A DNA stretch of 64,000 bases from Heyndrickxia vini (GTDB taxonomy: Bacteria; Bacillota; Bacilli; Bacillales; Bacillaceae_C): the NCBI RefSeq assembly GCF_016772275.1, contig NZ_CP065425.1, positions 2,882,653 to 2,946,652 of the forward strand, read 5' to 3'. A program made the translations under genes and the position numbers. The notes under the pieces were generated by a model. The model was not told where the DNA came from. It saw nothing but the letters and a program-made list of their open reading frames with translations, and did no database searches. This document shows positions 37,613-44,645 of the stretch, one piece after another; the first letter of the stretch is position 1, and each line of letters opens with the position of its first letter.

Positions 37613-37846
37613 TTACCCCCCACTTACTGGGGGGATAAATGCAATAATATCTTGATCTTTTATAATTTCATCATCTGTTACAAAGCTTTCATTGATAGCT
37701 GTCATAACTTGATTGAAAGATGAAAGAGAATAGTTATTAAGAAGATATTGTTTCAGTTGATAGATAGTTATATTTTCCATATCAATGTTTAATTTATCGG
37801 ATCCAATCTCTTCACGTATTCCTGCAAAAAATAAAACCGTAATCAC
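37613..37846 (-). CDS. moaD: Molybdopterin synthase sulfur carrier MoaD
   Basis: A 77-residue ubiquitin-like protein ending in the required Gly-Gly (PPVSGG). Its C-terminus is adenylated by MoeB and thiocarboxylated to supply sulfur to MoaE. GTG 37846 follows GGAGG. Last gene of the fdhD-moaA-moeB-moaE-moaD operon, 3 bp after moaE. No terminator separates it from the promoter of leader C. Confidence 0.92.
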   Translation of the reverse strand: MITVLFFAGIREEIGSDKLNIDMENITIYQLKQYLLNNYSLSSFNQVMTAINESFVTDDEIIKDQDIIAFIPPVSGG

Positions 37847-37849
37847 TTA

Positions 37850-38314
37850 CTATTCCTCCTCGTCCGGTTTCCCCTCCGGATATTTAGTAGTCTCTAATTG
37901 ATCTCCCATCCACATTGTTCCGTCTTCCCAAAATTCCTTTTTCCAAATAGGCACAATTTGTTTGATTCGTTCAATCGCATATTCATTTGCTCGGTATGCA
38001 GTTTTACGATGTGGTGAGGATACCGCGATTACTACAGCAATATCTGTTATTTCTAGCTTACCTATTCTATGTGTTATGGCAACACATGTATCTGGCCATT
38101 TCCCCTTGATTTCTTCACCTATTTGACTTAGCATTTTTACTGCCATTGATTCGTATGCTTGATACTCAAGAGATAATGTTCTCTTTCCTTTTGTAAATTC
38201 TCTTACAGTCCCGACAAAGAGTGTAATAGCACCTGCTTCTCTTCTGGAAACCTGATTCGATACTTCCTCTACAGATATCGTGTCGTGTACAATTTTAAAT
38301 AAATCTTGTTGCAC
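37850..38314 (-). CDS. moaE: Molybdopterin synthase catalytic subunit MoaE
   Basis: A 154-residue MoaE with the conserved GAITLFVGTVREFTKG (about 28-43), HRIGKLEI and CSSPHRKTAYRANEYAI-type segments (here VSSPHRKTAY). With MoaD it converts cyclic pyranopterin monophosphate to molybdopterin. GTG start at 38314. A 133-bp gap separates it from moeB. Confidence 0.93.
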   Translation of the reverse strand: MQQDLFKIVHDTISVEEVSNQVSRREAGAITLFVGTVREFTKGKRTLSLEYQAYESMAVKMLSQIGEEIKGKWPDTCVAITHRIGKLEITDIAVVIAVSSPHRKTAYRANEYAIERIKQIVPIWKKEFWEDGTMWMGDQLETTKYPEGKPDEEE

Positions 38315-38447
38315 CTTTTTTCACCGCTTCTTCTATTAAAAAGTTTATATAATGTTTTTAATATATTAGGATTTTGACATCGGAAAAAATAGCCATCTAT
38401 TCCATCGTAATAGGGATACGTTTTGTTCCCATAATTCTTATTAATTT

Positions 38448-39464
38448 TTAGCCTAGCAGGCGGTAATAAAGATTTTTAGCACGCTCAATATTGTTGGTTC
38501 CATGAATAAAGACACGCCCGTCTGTAAATATAACCATTCGATAGTCTTGAAGCTGACAACTTATTAAATATGGATTCTTGGTTACGGGACCGTAAACCTT
38601 TAGCGAATTCTCCAACTGGTCAAAATTATATTCAATCATTTTAGCTGGCCTAATTTGTACCGTATTTCGTCCACATACTACTTCTGCCTTTGTCTGATTT
38701 TCATAAGTTAAATACGGATAGGATTGGTCCATTCCACAGGATGGGCAACTTTCAGTTTTTATTTTGTCAATCTTAATAGAGTAGTATTGATTACTCCAAA
38801 CATCAAAAGTCAAAAAAGTATTTCTTACTGTTGAAAAATCCTCTACAAGAATTTTGAATGCTTCCGTTACTTGATAGGCAGAAACAATTTGAACGGCTGG
38901 GCTAATAATCCCCGCCGTATCACAAGTTGCTCCTCCAGCGGGAATTTTTTTCAGAATACAATTCAAACATGGTGTTTTTCCGGGTATAACTGTATAAGTG
39001 GCTCCATAACTTCCTACACAAGAACCATAAATCCATGGAATGTTATATTTATTTGAAAGATCATTTAAAATAAATCGAATATCAAAATTATCTGTGCCAT
39101 CGATTATAATATCAGTATTAACTAACAATTTCTCTAAATTATCGGCTCTTGCTTCCATTACAAACGCTTCAATTTCAACTTCCGAATTCATTTGTTTCAG
39201 ATGCTTTTTGGCAGCAATTGCTTTTGGCAATTGATCATTAGCATCTTTTTCAGTATATAGCTGTTGGCGTTGCAAATTGCTCCATTCAACATAATCACGA
39301 TCAATAATCGTTAACTTTCCGATACCTGCTCTTACTAAAGCTTCAGCACAAGCACTGCCTAGTGCTCCAGCACCTACGATTAGTACATGCTTACTCCTGA
39401 TTTTTTCTTGCCCTTCAATACCTATTTGTTTGAATAGCTGTTGCCGTGAATAACGATCAGTCAA
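38448..39464 (-). CDS. moeB: MoeB/ThiF-type adenylyltransferase
   Basis: A 338-residue E1-like enzyme. The nucleotide motif LIVGAGALGSACAEALVRAG is at about 28-47, the catalytic Cys lies in GGATCDTAG, and two CxxC pairs (CLNC, CPSC) bind zinc. A C-terminal extension of about 90 residues stands where some homologues carry a rhodanese domain, but I see no rhodanese active site. It adenylates MoaD, possibly also ThiS. Start TTG 39464 with GGAAGAGAG upstream. Confidence 0.88.
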   Translation of the reverse strand: MTDRYSRQQLFKQIGIEGQEKIRSKHVLIVGAGALGSACAEALVRAGIGKLTIIDRDYVEWSNLQRQQLYTEKDANDQLPKAIAAKKHLKQMNSEVEIEAFVMEARADNLEKLLVNTDIIIDGTDNFDIRFILNDLSNKYNIPWIYGSCVGSYGATYTVIPGKTPCLNCILKKIPAGGATCDTAGIISPAVQIVSAYQVTEAFKILVEDFSTVRNTFLTFDVWSNQYYSIKIDKIKTESCPSCGMDQSYPYLTYENQTKAEVVCGRNTVQIRPAKMIEYNFDQLENSLKVYGPVTKNPYLISCQLQDYRMVIFTDGRVFIHGTNNIERAKNLYYRLLG

Positions 39465-39532
39465 TGAACTCTCTTCCTTCCTAACACAATATTACCGGAC
39501 CTTATAAAGTTAGCCATGAATTAACCTTTGTT

Positions 39533-40546
39533 TTAACCGCCAATATGTGACATTTCCACTTTTGTTCGGTTGTTTGAATGACCATTTGCTCTTTCATCGG
39601 AATAACGGTCACCACGATGGTTCCAAATATCGGTGATTTTCTTAGTAATTGCGTCATCTGATTCCCCAGAGCGTAGTAAATGCCGAAGATCAAAGCCTTT
39701 TGAGGAAAATAAACAAGTATATAATTTACCTTCAGCAGACACTCGTGCCCTTGAACAAGTTGAACAAAAAGAATCGGTTACAGAAGAAATAATCCCAATT
39801 TCTTGGTCACTACCAATATAACGGTACCTAGTGGCTACCTCTCCCACATAATTTGGCTTAATTTGTTCAAGTGGCATGATTTTTTCAATTAGATCTAAAA
39901 TCTCTTGTTTAGTCATGACTTCTTCCATTCTCCAACCATTTGAATTTCCCACATCCATGTATTCGATAAAGCGGAGAGTATGTTTCTGTTCTTTAAAATA
40001 TTTTGCCATAGGTATGATATCTTGATCGTTTTTCCCTTTTTGAACAACCATATTTACTTTAACTTTTAATCCCACATTAGATGCCGCCTCAATGCCTTCT
40101 AACACCCTTGCCACATTGCTTTTATTTCCATTTAATTGGTTGAAGCGTTGGTCATCTAGAGAATCAAGGCTAACCGTCACTCTTCTTAACCCGGCGTTAA
40201 ACAACGCGGGTGAAAATTTTTTTAAAAGAGACCCATTCGTCGTAATGCCAATATCCTCCACTTCTTTAATTTCCTTTAACCGACGAATTAATTCAGGAAG
40301 ATCCTTGCGTAACAGTGGTTCACCTCCAGTAATACGTATCTTTTTGGTGCCTAAGGCAGCAAATATTCGTGCTAACCGTTCCATTTCATCAAAAGACAGA
40401 ATTTTATCGGAGGATAAAAAAGGATATCCCGGACCAAATATTTCTTCCGGCATGCAATAACGACAACGAAAATTACAACGATCAGTCACAGATAAACGAA
40501 GATCTCTCAAAGGGCGTTGTAATTTATCCAGTATAATATTTTCCAT
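39533..40546 (-). CDS. moaA: GTP 3',8-cyclase MoaA
   Basis: A 337-residue radical-SAM enzyme. N-terminal cluster CNFRCRYC (Cys24, 28, 31), C-terminal cluster in FCSTCSRAR with a third Cys in YTCLF, and the functional C-terminal Gly-Gly are all present. It carries out the first step of molybdenum cofactor synthesis from GTP. ATG 40546 follows GAGGG, 54 bp after fdhD. Confidence 0.95.
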   Translation of the reverse strand: MENIILDKLQRPLRDLRLSVTDRCNFRCRYCMPEEIFGPGYPFLSSDKILSFDEMERLARIFAALGTKKIRITGGEPLLRKDLPELIRRLKEIKEVEDIGITTNGSLLKKFSPALFNAGLRRVTVSLDSLDDQRFNQLNGNKSNVARVLEGIEAASNVGLKVKVNMVVQKGKNDQDIIPMAKYFKEQKHTLRFIEYMDVGNSNGWRMEEVMTKQEILDLIEKIMPLEQIKPNYVGEVATRYRYIGSDQEIGIISSVTDSFCSTCSRARVSAEGKLYTCLFSSKGFDLRHLLRSGESDDAITKKITDIWNHRGDRYSDERANGHSNNRTKVEMSHIGG

Positions 40547-40600
40547 ATTTCCCTCTTCCTTTACTAGTAGATATCAATAATATTAAATTTCTTTTATTTC

Positions 40601-41395
40601 TTACCGTTTTTGAATTCGTTCCGGACATGTGTAAATATTAAAAGATTGATTCCTTATAAAACCTACTGTTGTAATCCCTAGATTTTCTGCCAGTTCCAGC
40701 GCTAATTCAGTAGGAGCGGATTTTGAAAGAACAATCTCACAACCGATTTTTGCAACTTTCAATAAAATTTCCGAAGATATGCGTCCGCTAAAAACAATGA
40801 TTTTATTTCCAATCGGGATGTTATTTCTCAAACAATATCCGTATATTTTATCCAAGGCATTATGTCTTCCAATGTCCATCCGACTTAGCTTAAAACCATT
40901 TACATCACATAGGGCAGCATTATGAACTCCCCCTGTGTCTCGGAAAGTAGTAGCTGTGTCCTGTAAACTATTCATCAAACGAAGGCAGTCATCTGGAGAA
41001 ATTTTCACTCGGATTTCATTCATTTTCTTAGCGGTTAGGGCATCGTTAGCGAAGACGAAACCTTGCCTGCTCATTCCACAACAGGATGTTATATAACGTT
41101 TATTCTGCAGATTTTGAAAATAAGGATTCAATTTATCTATTTTCACATGTACATATCCTTCTATTTCTTGAACCCAAATTTCCTTGATATCTTCGTATCT
41201 CCGCATAATTCCTTCGGAAGCTAAGTAACCGATAACCATATCCTCAATGTACTCCGGTGTGCAAACCATTGTAACCAATTCTTGTTCATTAACTTTTACC
41301 GTAACGGGAAATTCCGTAACAATAATATCCTCAGCGTCTTTAATATGTTCGTTTAAAAACTTTAGAATCCTTCTTTTCATTACCACTGGTTGCAT
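40601..41395 (-). CDS. fdhD: Formate dehydrogenase accessory sulfurtransferase FdhD
   Basis: A 264-residue FdhD. The conserved SCCGMSRQGF (about 102-111) carries the sulfur-relay cysteines, and the DTGGVHNAAL and DIGRHNALDKIYG motifs are intact. FdhD transfers sulfur to the molybdenum cofactor before insertion into formate dehydrogenase. First gene of the operon; ATG 41395 follows GGTGGGG and lies about 60 bp after the terminator of leader D. Confidence 0.94.
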   Translation of the reverse strand: MQPVVMKRRILKFLNEHIKDAEDIIVTEFPVTVKVNEQELVTMVCTPEYIEDMVIGYLASEGIMRRYEDIKEIWVQEIEGYVHVKIDKLNPYFQNLQNKRYITSCCGMSRQGFVFANDALTAKKMNEIRVKISPDDCLRLMNSLQDTATTFRDTGGVHNAALCDVNGFKLSRMDIGRHNALDKIYGYCLRNNIPIGNKIIVFSGRISSEILLKVAKIGCEIVLSKSAPTELALELAENLGITTVGFIRNQSFNIYTCPERIQKR

Positions 41396-41447
41396 ACGGT
41401 CCCCACCTTTAAATTATATTTTTATAAAGTACTCGTATGTTCACTTT

Positions 41448-41656
41448 AAAAAAAACTAAAAGCCCATCATAAAATAAAATGTGTACAACTATACACAGTC
41501 TATTTTATGATGGGCTAATTACAAAGCAGTATTATCTGCCAGCGATCCATCTCATCACGTAATAAATAAAAAACATGATATTAAGGCAACTTGTAATTAC
41601 CAAACACCAATGATTTTTTATACTATTATTATAATACTTTAAATGGCTACCCTCAA
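41448..41656 (-). promoter_or_regulatory. Leader element D: promoter, structured leader, terminator (fdhD operon)
   Basis: Promoter TTGAGG (41656-41651), 17 bp, TATAAT (41633-41628). GGTAATTACAA (41601-41591) can pair with TTGTAATTAGCC (41524-41513), nine perfect A/T/G/C pairs that differ from copy C by compensatory change. The terminator stem begins AGCCCATCATAAAATA and ends TATTTTATGATGGGCT (41461-41517). Homologous to A-C. Confidence 0.8.
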
Positions 41657-41805
41657 GTAAATATTCGTAAATTCTCTATTGTTCATATAAATAACTAAGT
41701 CGATCCCTGACTCTTGCAAAGTTATTTACCATATTTTCACGTACAATCATTTGTGTACATTTACCTAATTCAAAACAGTACGCAGTTTAGCTTGTGAATA
41801 ATAAT

Positions 41806-41840
41806 AAAAATCAGGTTCGCCTCGAACCTGATTTTTTTCC
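41806..41840. terminator. Terminator downstream of the yjcZ-like genes
   Basis: ATCAGGTTCG / CGAACCTGAT stem with A/T runs on both sides. Confidence 0.82.
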
Positions 41841-41841
41841 A

Positions 41842-41931
41842 CTAATATATCCAAGATGCACCGATTATAATGAGCAATATAAATAATACAACAAGTAACG
41901 CAAATCCGCTTCCGTATGCTGCACCACCCAT
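41842..41931 (-). CDS. YjcZ-family sporulation micro-protein 1
   Basis: A 29-residue protein, MGGAAYGSGFALLVVLF followed by an isoleucine-rich hydrophobic tail ending SWIY. This fits the YjcZ/YczN-type family of tiny Gly-start membrane peptides in spore formers. GGAGGTGA lies seven bases before the ATG. The short length is complete, not truncated. Role in the spore is inferred from the family. Confidence 0.8.
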   Translation of the reverse strand: MGGAAYGSGFALLVVLFILLIIIGASWIY

Positions 41932-42004
41932 AATAGTCACCTCCCTAACAGAAATAATATATTCTATTCATTTTTAGTTTCGATGTTAATCTGGACTGTC
42001 TAAT

Positions 42005-42091
42005 TTAACAAATAAATGCTGCACCTACAATCACCAAAAGAATGAACAATACAACGATTAAGGCAAATCCGCCTCCATAAGCAAATCCCAT
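42005..42091 (-). CDS. YjcZ-family sporulation micro-protein 2
   Basis: A 28-residue paralogue (MGFAYGGGFALIVVLF start, FIC end) encoded 73 bp upstream of the first in the same direction, with AAGGAGG before the ATG. The two share the G-G-FAL-VVLFILL pattern and arose by tandem duplication. The region from here to prsA (42092-42335) contains the prsA promoter area and no other gene. Confidence 0.8.
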   Translation of the reverse strand: MGFAYGGGFALIVVLFILLVIVGAAFIC

Positions 42092-42335
42092 TTTAAATAC
42101 CTCCTTTTTTTCTTTTCAATATATCCTATGTACAAACGACTAATGTTGACTAGAGCAAATGCCTAGATTTTCATAAGTGATTTCACACTTATAATCGAAA
42201 GTTAAAATTTGATGAGAATTCCGTAAAAATACCATAAGTCTTCCGTTATTATGTTTCTTTTCGGATAAAATTTATGGTATAGTAAGTTTTGTAAGTTTTT
42301 ATTGGACGATTAATTAGACAGGGAGTTGTTAATTG

Positions 42336-43220
42336 ATGAAAAAATGGGTATTATCCCTTTCATTAGCAGCGGGTGTTTTAGGACTAGCTGCATGTGGCAA
42401 CAGTGGAGATGTAGTTGTAAAAACAAAAGCTGGAAATGTAACAAAGGACGAACTGTATGAAGCAATGAAGGATAAAATTGGCGATCAGGTTGTACAACAA
42501 CTTGTATTTGAAAAAGTTCTTTCTGATAAATACAAGGTTTCAGATAAAGAAGTTGATAAACAAGTAGATCAAGCGAAAAAACAACTTGGTGATCAATTTG
42601 AATCTGCACTTCAACAATATGGTTACGCTAACGAAAAAGATTTCAGAAATACAATTAAAGTTGGACTTATGCAGGAAAAAGCTGCAACGAAAGATTTGAA
42701 AATTACTGATAAAGATATAAAAGATTATTATGCAAATAATATTAAACCTGATATTAAGGCAAGTCACATTCTTGTAGCTGATGAGAAAACAGCAAATGAA
42801 GTTGAGGCTAAACTTAAAAAAGGTGAGAAGTTTGAGGATTTAGCAAAGAAATATTCTACTGATGGAACTGCTCAAAAAGGCGGAGACCTTGGTTGGTTTA
42901 ATACTGGCAAAATGGACCCAACTTTTGAAGCTGCAGCATATAAATTAAAGGTAAATGAAGTCAGTGAACCTGTAAAGACTCAATTCGGTTATCACATTAT
43001 TAAGAAAACCGGTGAAAAAGATAAAGCACCACTTGATAATAAAATGAAAAAAGAAATCAAAGAAAAAATTAAAGCATCTAAAGTAGATCAATCAAAAATC
43101 GCTGAGATTATGAAGAAAGAAATTAAGGATGCAAAATTAGATATTAAAGACAAAGATTTGAAAAAATCATTTGATAACGTATTAAATGCTAATACGACAG
43201 ATTCTACATCTAAAAAATAA
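42336..43220 (+). CDS. prsA: Foldase lipoprotein PrsA
   Basis: A 294-residue lipoprotein peptidyl-prolyl isomerase. Signal peptide with lipobox LAAC (Cys20); N-terminal helical chaperone region; parvulin domain about 132-222 (ASHILVADEKTANEV to FGYHIIKKTGE); Lys-rich C-terminal helices. It assists folding of exported proteins at the membrane-wall interface. ATG 42336 is ten bases after GGGAG. The context (yhaL downstream) is as in B. subtilis. Confidence 0.95.
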   Translation: MKKWVLSLSLAAGVLGLAACGNSGDVVVKTKAGNVTKDELYEAMKDKIGDQVVQQLVFEKVLSDKYKVSDKEVDKQVDQAKKQLGDQFESALQQYGYANEKDFRNTIKVGLMQEKAATKDLKITDKDIKDYYANNIKPDIKASHILVADEKTANEVEAKLKKGEKFEDLAKKYSTDGTAQKGGDLGWFNTGKMDPTFEAAAYKLKVNEVSEPVKTQFGYHIIKKTGEKDKAPLDNKMKKEIKEKIKASKVDQSKIAEIMKKEIKDAKLDIKDKDLKKSFDNVLNANTTDSTSKK

Positions 43221-43225
43221 TAAAA

Positions 43226-43266
43226 AAGGGATCGTCTCCGAATTATCAGAGGCGATCCCTTTTTCT
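43226..43266. terminator. Terminator of prsA
   Basis: AAAGGGATCG / CGATCCCTTT stem (with inner CTCCG/AGAGG pairing) followed by T-run. Confidence 0.85.
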
Positions 43267-43276
43267 TTATATCTAT

Positions 43277-43462
43277 TTAACCTACTTCTTTTACATTATT
43301 TCTTTTTTCTTTTTCGATTTCCATCCGTTCAATATACTCTTCCCCTTCTTTTTCAATCCATTCCTGTTCAAGTTTACGGTCTTCTCTCGATGTTTTAACA
43401 GCCATAAAAGCACTAACAGCAATTCCAGCAATGACGAAATAAATCCAAATTGGCAATGACAT
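43277..43462 (-). CDS. yhaL: YhaL, small sporulation-associated membrane protein
   Basis: A 61-residue protein: N-terminal transmembrane helix (about 4-22) then a highly charged helix (REDRKLEQEWIEKEGEEY). Position convergent with prsA matches B. subtilis yhaL. ATG 43462 follows AAAGGAGAG. Function is unknown. Confidence 0.78.
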   Translation of the reverse strand: MSLPIWIYFVIAGIAVSAFMAVKTSREDRKLEQEWIEKEGEEYIERMEIEKEKRNNVKEVG

Positions 43463-43553
43463 GTGCTTCTCTCCTTTTCAAGATTGTCCCTTTTTTACAA
43501 TGTATGTAAAAAGTATGATCAAAATGACTAAATTATCGAGAAATCACAAAAAA

Positions 43554-43590
43554 AACACGTACGGAGATAAAACTCACATACGTGTTAAAT
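43554..43590 (-). terminator. Terminator of yhaM
   Basis: On the minus strand AACACGTA/TACGTGTT stem followed by T6. Confidence 0.75.
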
Positions 43591-43592
43591 AT

Positions 43593-44537
43593 TTAATTAT
43601 GAAAACTTGGTTTATAGAATGAACGATTTTCCAAAGCGAAGACTCGCTCGGAGAATTCACCTGGTTTTACTTGGCGAAGTGCTCGGTCCATCATGTTCAT
43701 TTTCGCATCAAGATTATCAATATAATGAAGAATTTCTGCTTCCTTAATCATCGGTGGTTTTGCACTTCCCCATTCGGGTTTTCCGTGGTGACTCAAAACT
43801 AGATGTTTCAATACCATTACCTCTTCACCATGAATGCCTAATTCATCTGCCGCTTTACCAATTTCATTTACCATAATTGTTATGTGTCCTAATAAATTTC
43901 CCTCTACCGTATAAGACGTGGAAATTGGACCTGATAATTCTGTTACCTTTCCTAAATCGTGAAGAATAATTCCGGCATAAAGTAAATCACGATCCAAGGA
44001 AGGATAAAGACTAGTAATAGCTTTGGCCAAATCTAGCATTGATACGACATGGTAAGCCAACCCGGATACAAATTCATGGTGGTTTTTGGTAGCTGCCGGG
44101 TATACGAGGAAATCACTATTAAACTTTTTTAATAAATGTCTAGTGATTCTTTGGATATTTGGGTTCTTCATTTCAAAAATATATTGTGTAATCTTGCTCA
44201 TCATTTCATCTTGGCTCACGGGTGCTGTCTCGAGAAATTCCGAAATAGAAACACCATCCTGATCCGTTGCGGGACGAATTTGACGAATCCGTAATTGTAA
44301 GCGGCCTCGATAATTCTGAATATCCCCCGCCACCTTTACGATCGTTTCAGCCTTATAGGTTTGTGCATCCGATTCTGATACATCCCAAAGCTTCGCTTCT
44401 ATATCTCCAGTTTTATCTTGTAAGTTTAACGATAAAAATGGCTTCCCATTACTGGCAATTCCTTTAATACTATTTTTTATTAGTAGAAAAAGCTCGATTT
44501 GTTCTCCAACATCAAATTGCAAAAGTCCTTTTGTCAT
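43593..44537 (-). CDS. yhaM: 3'-5' exoribonuclease YhaM
   Basis: A 314-residue protein with an N-terminal OB-fold (about 15-85) and a C-terminal HD phosphohydrolase domain (His near 165, ILHDLGK near 197-203, HHGKP downstream). YhaM trims 3' ends of RNA and single-stranded DNA in a metal-dependent way. It forms a conserved cluster with yhaN and yhaO. ATG 44537. Confidence 0.93.
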   Translation of the reverse strand: MTKGLLQFDVGEQIELFLLIKNSIKGIASNGKPFLSLNLQDKTGDIEAKLWDVSESDAQTYKAETIVKVAGDIQNYRGRLQLRIRQIRPATDQDGVSISEFLETAPVSQDEMMSKITQYIFEMKNPNIQRITRHLLKKFNSDFLVYPAATKNHHEFVSGLAYHVVSMLDLAKAITSLYPSLDRDLLYAGIILHDLGKVTELSGPISTSYTVEGNLLGHITIMVNEIGKAADELGIHGEEVMVLKHLVLSHHGKPEWGSAKPPMIKEAEILHYIDNLDAKMNMMDRALRQVKPGEFSERVFALENRSFYKPSFHN

Positions 44538-44645
44538 TATCGTTATCCCCCATTTTCTTTATCGTTTCTACAACCGTACACTGAATAGTAACAGAAGAAA
44601 TTACTCATTTTAGTTATTTCATATATTTTTAGTATATCATGTGTC

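Noticed and set aside
37613-37640. CCCCCC/GGGGGG hairpin at the end of moaD as a terminator
   Set aside because: It encodes the obligatory PPVSGG tail and has no T-run after it.
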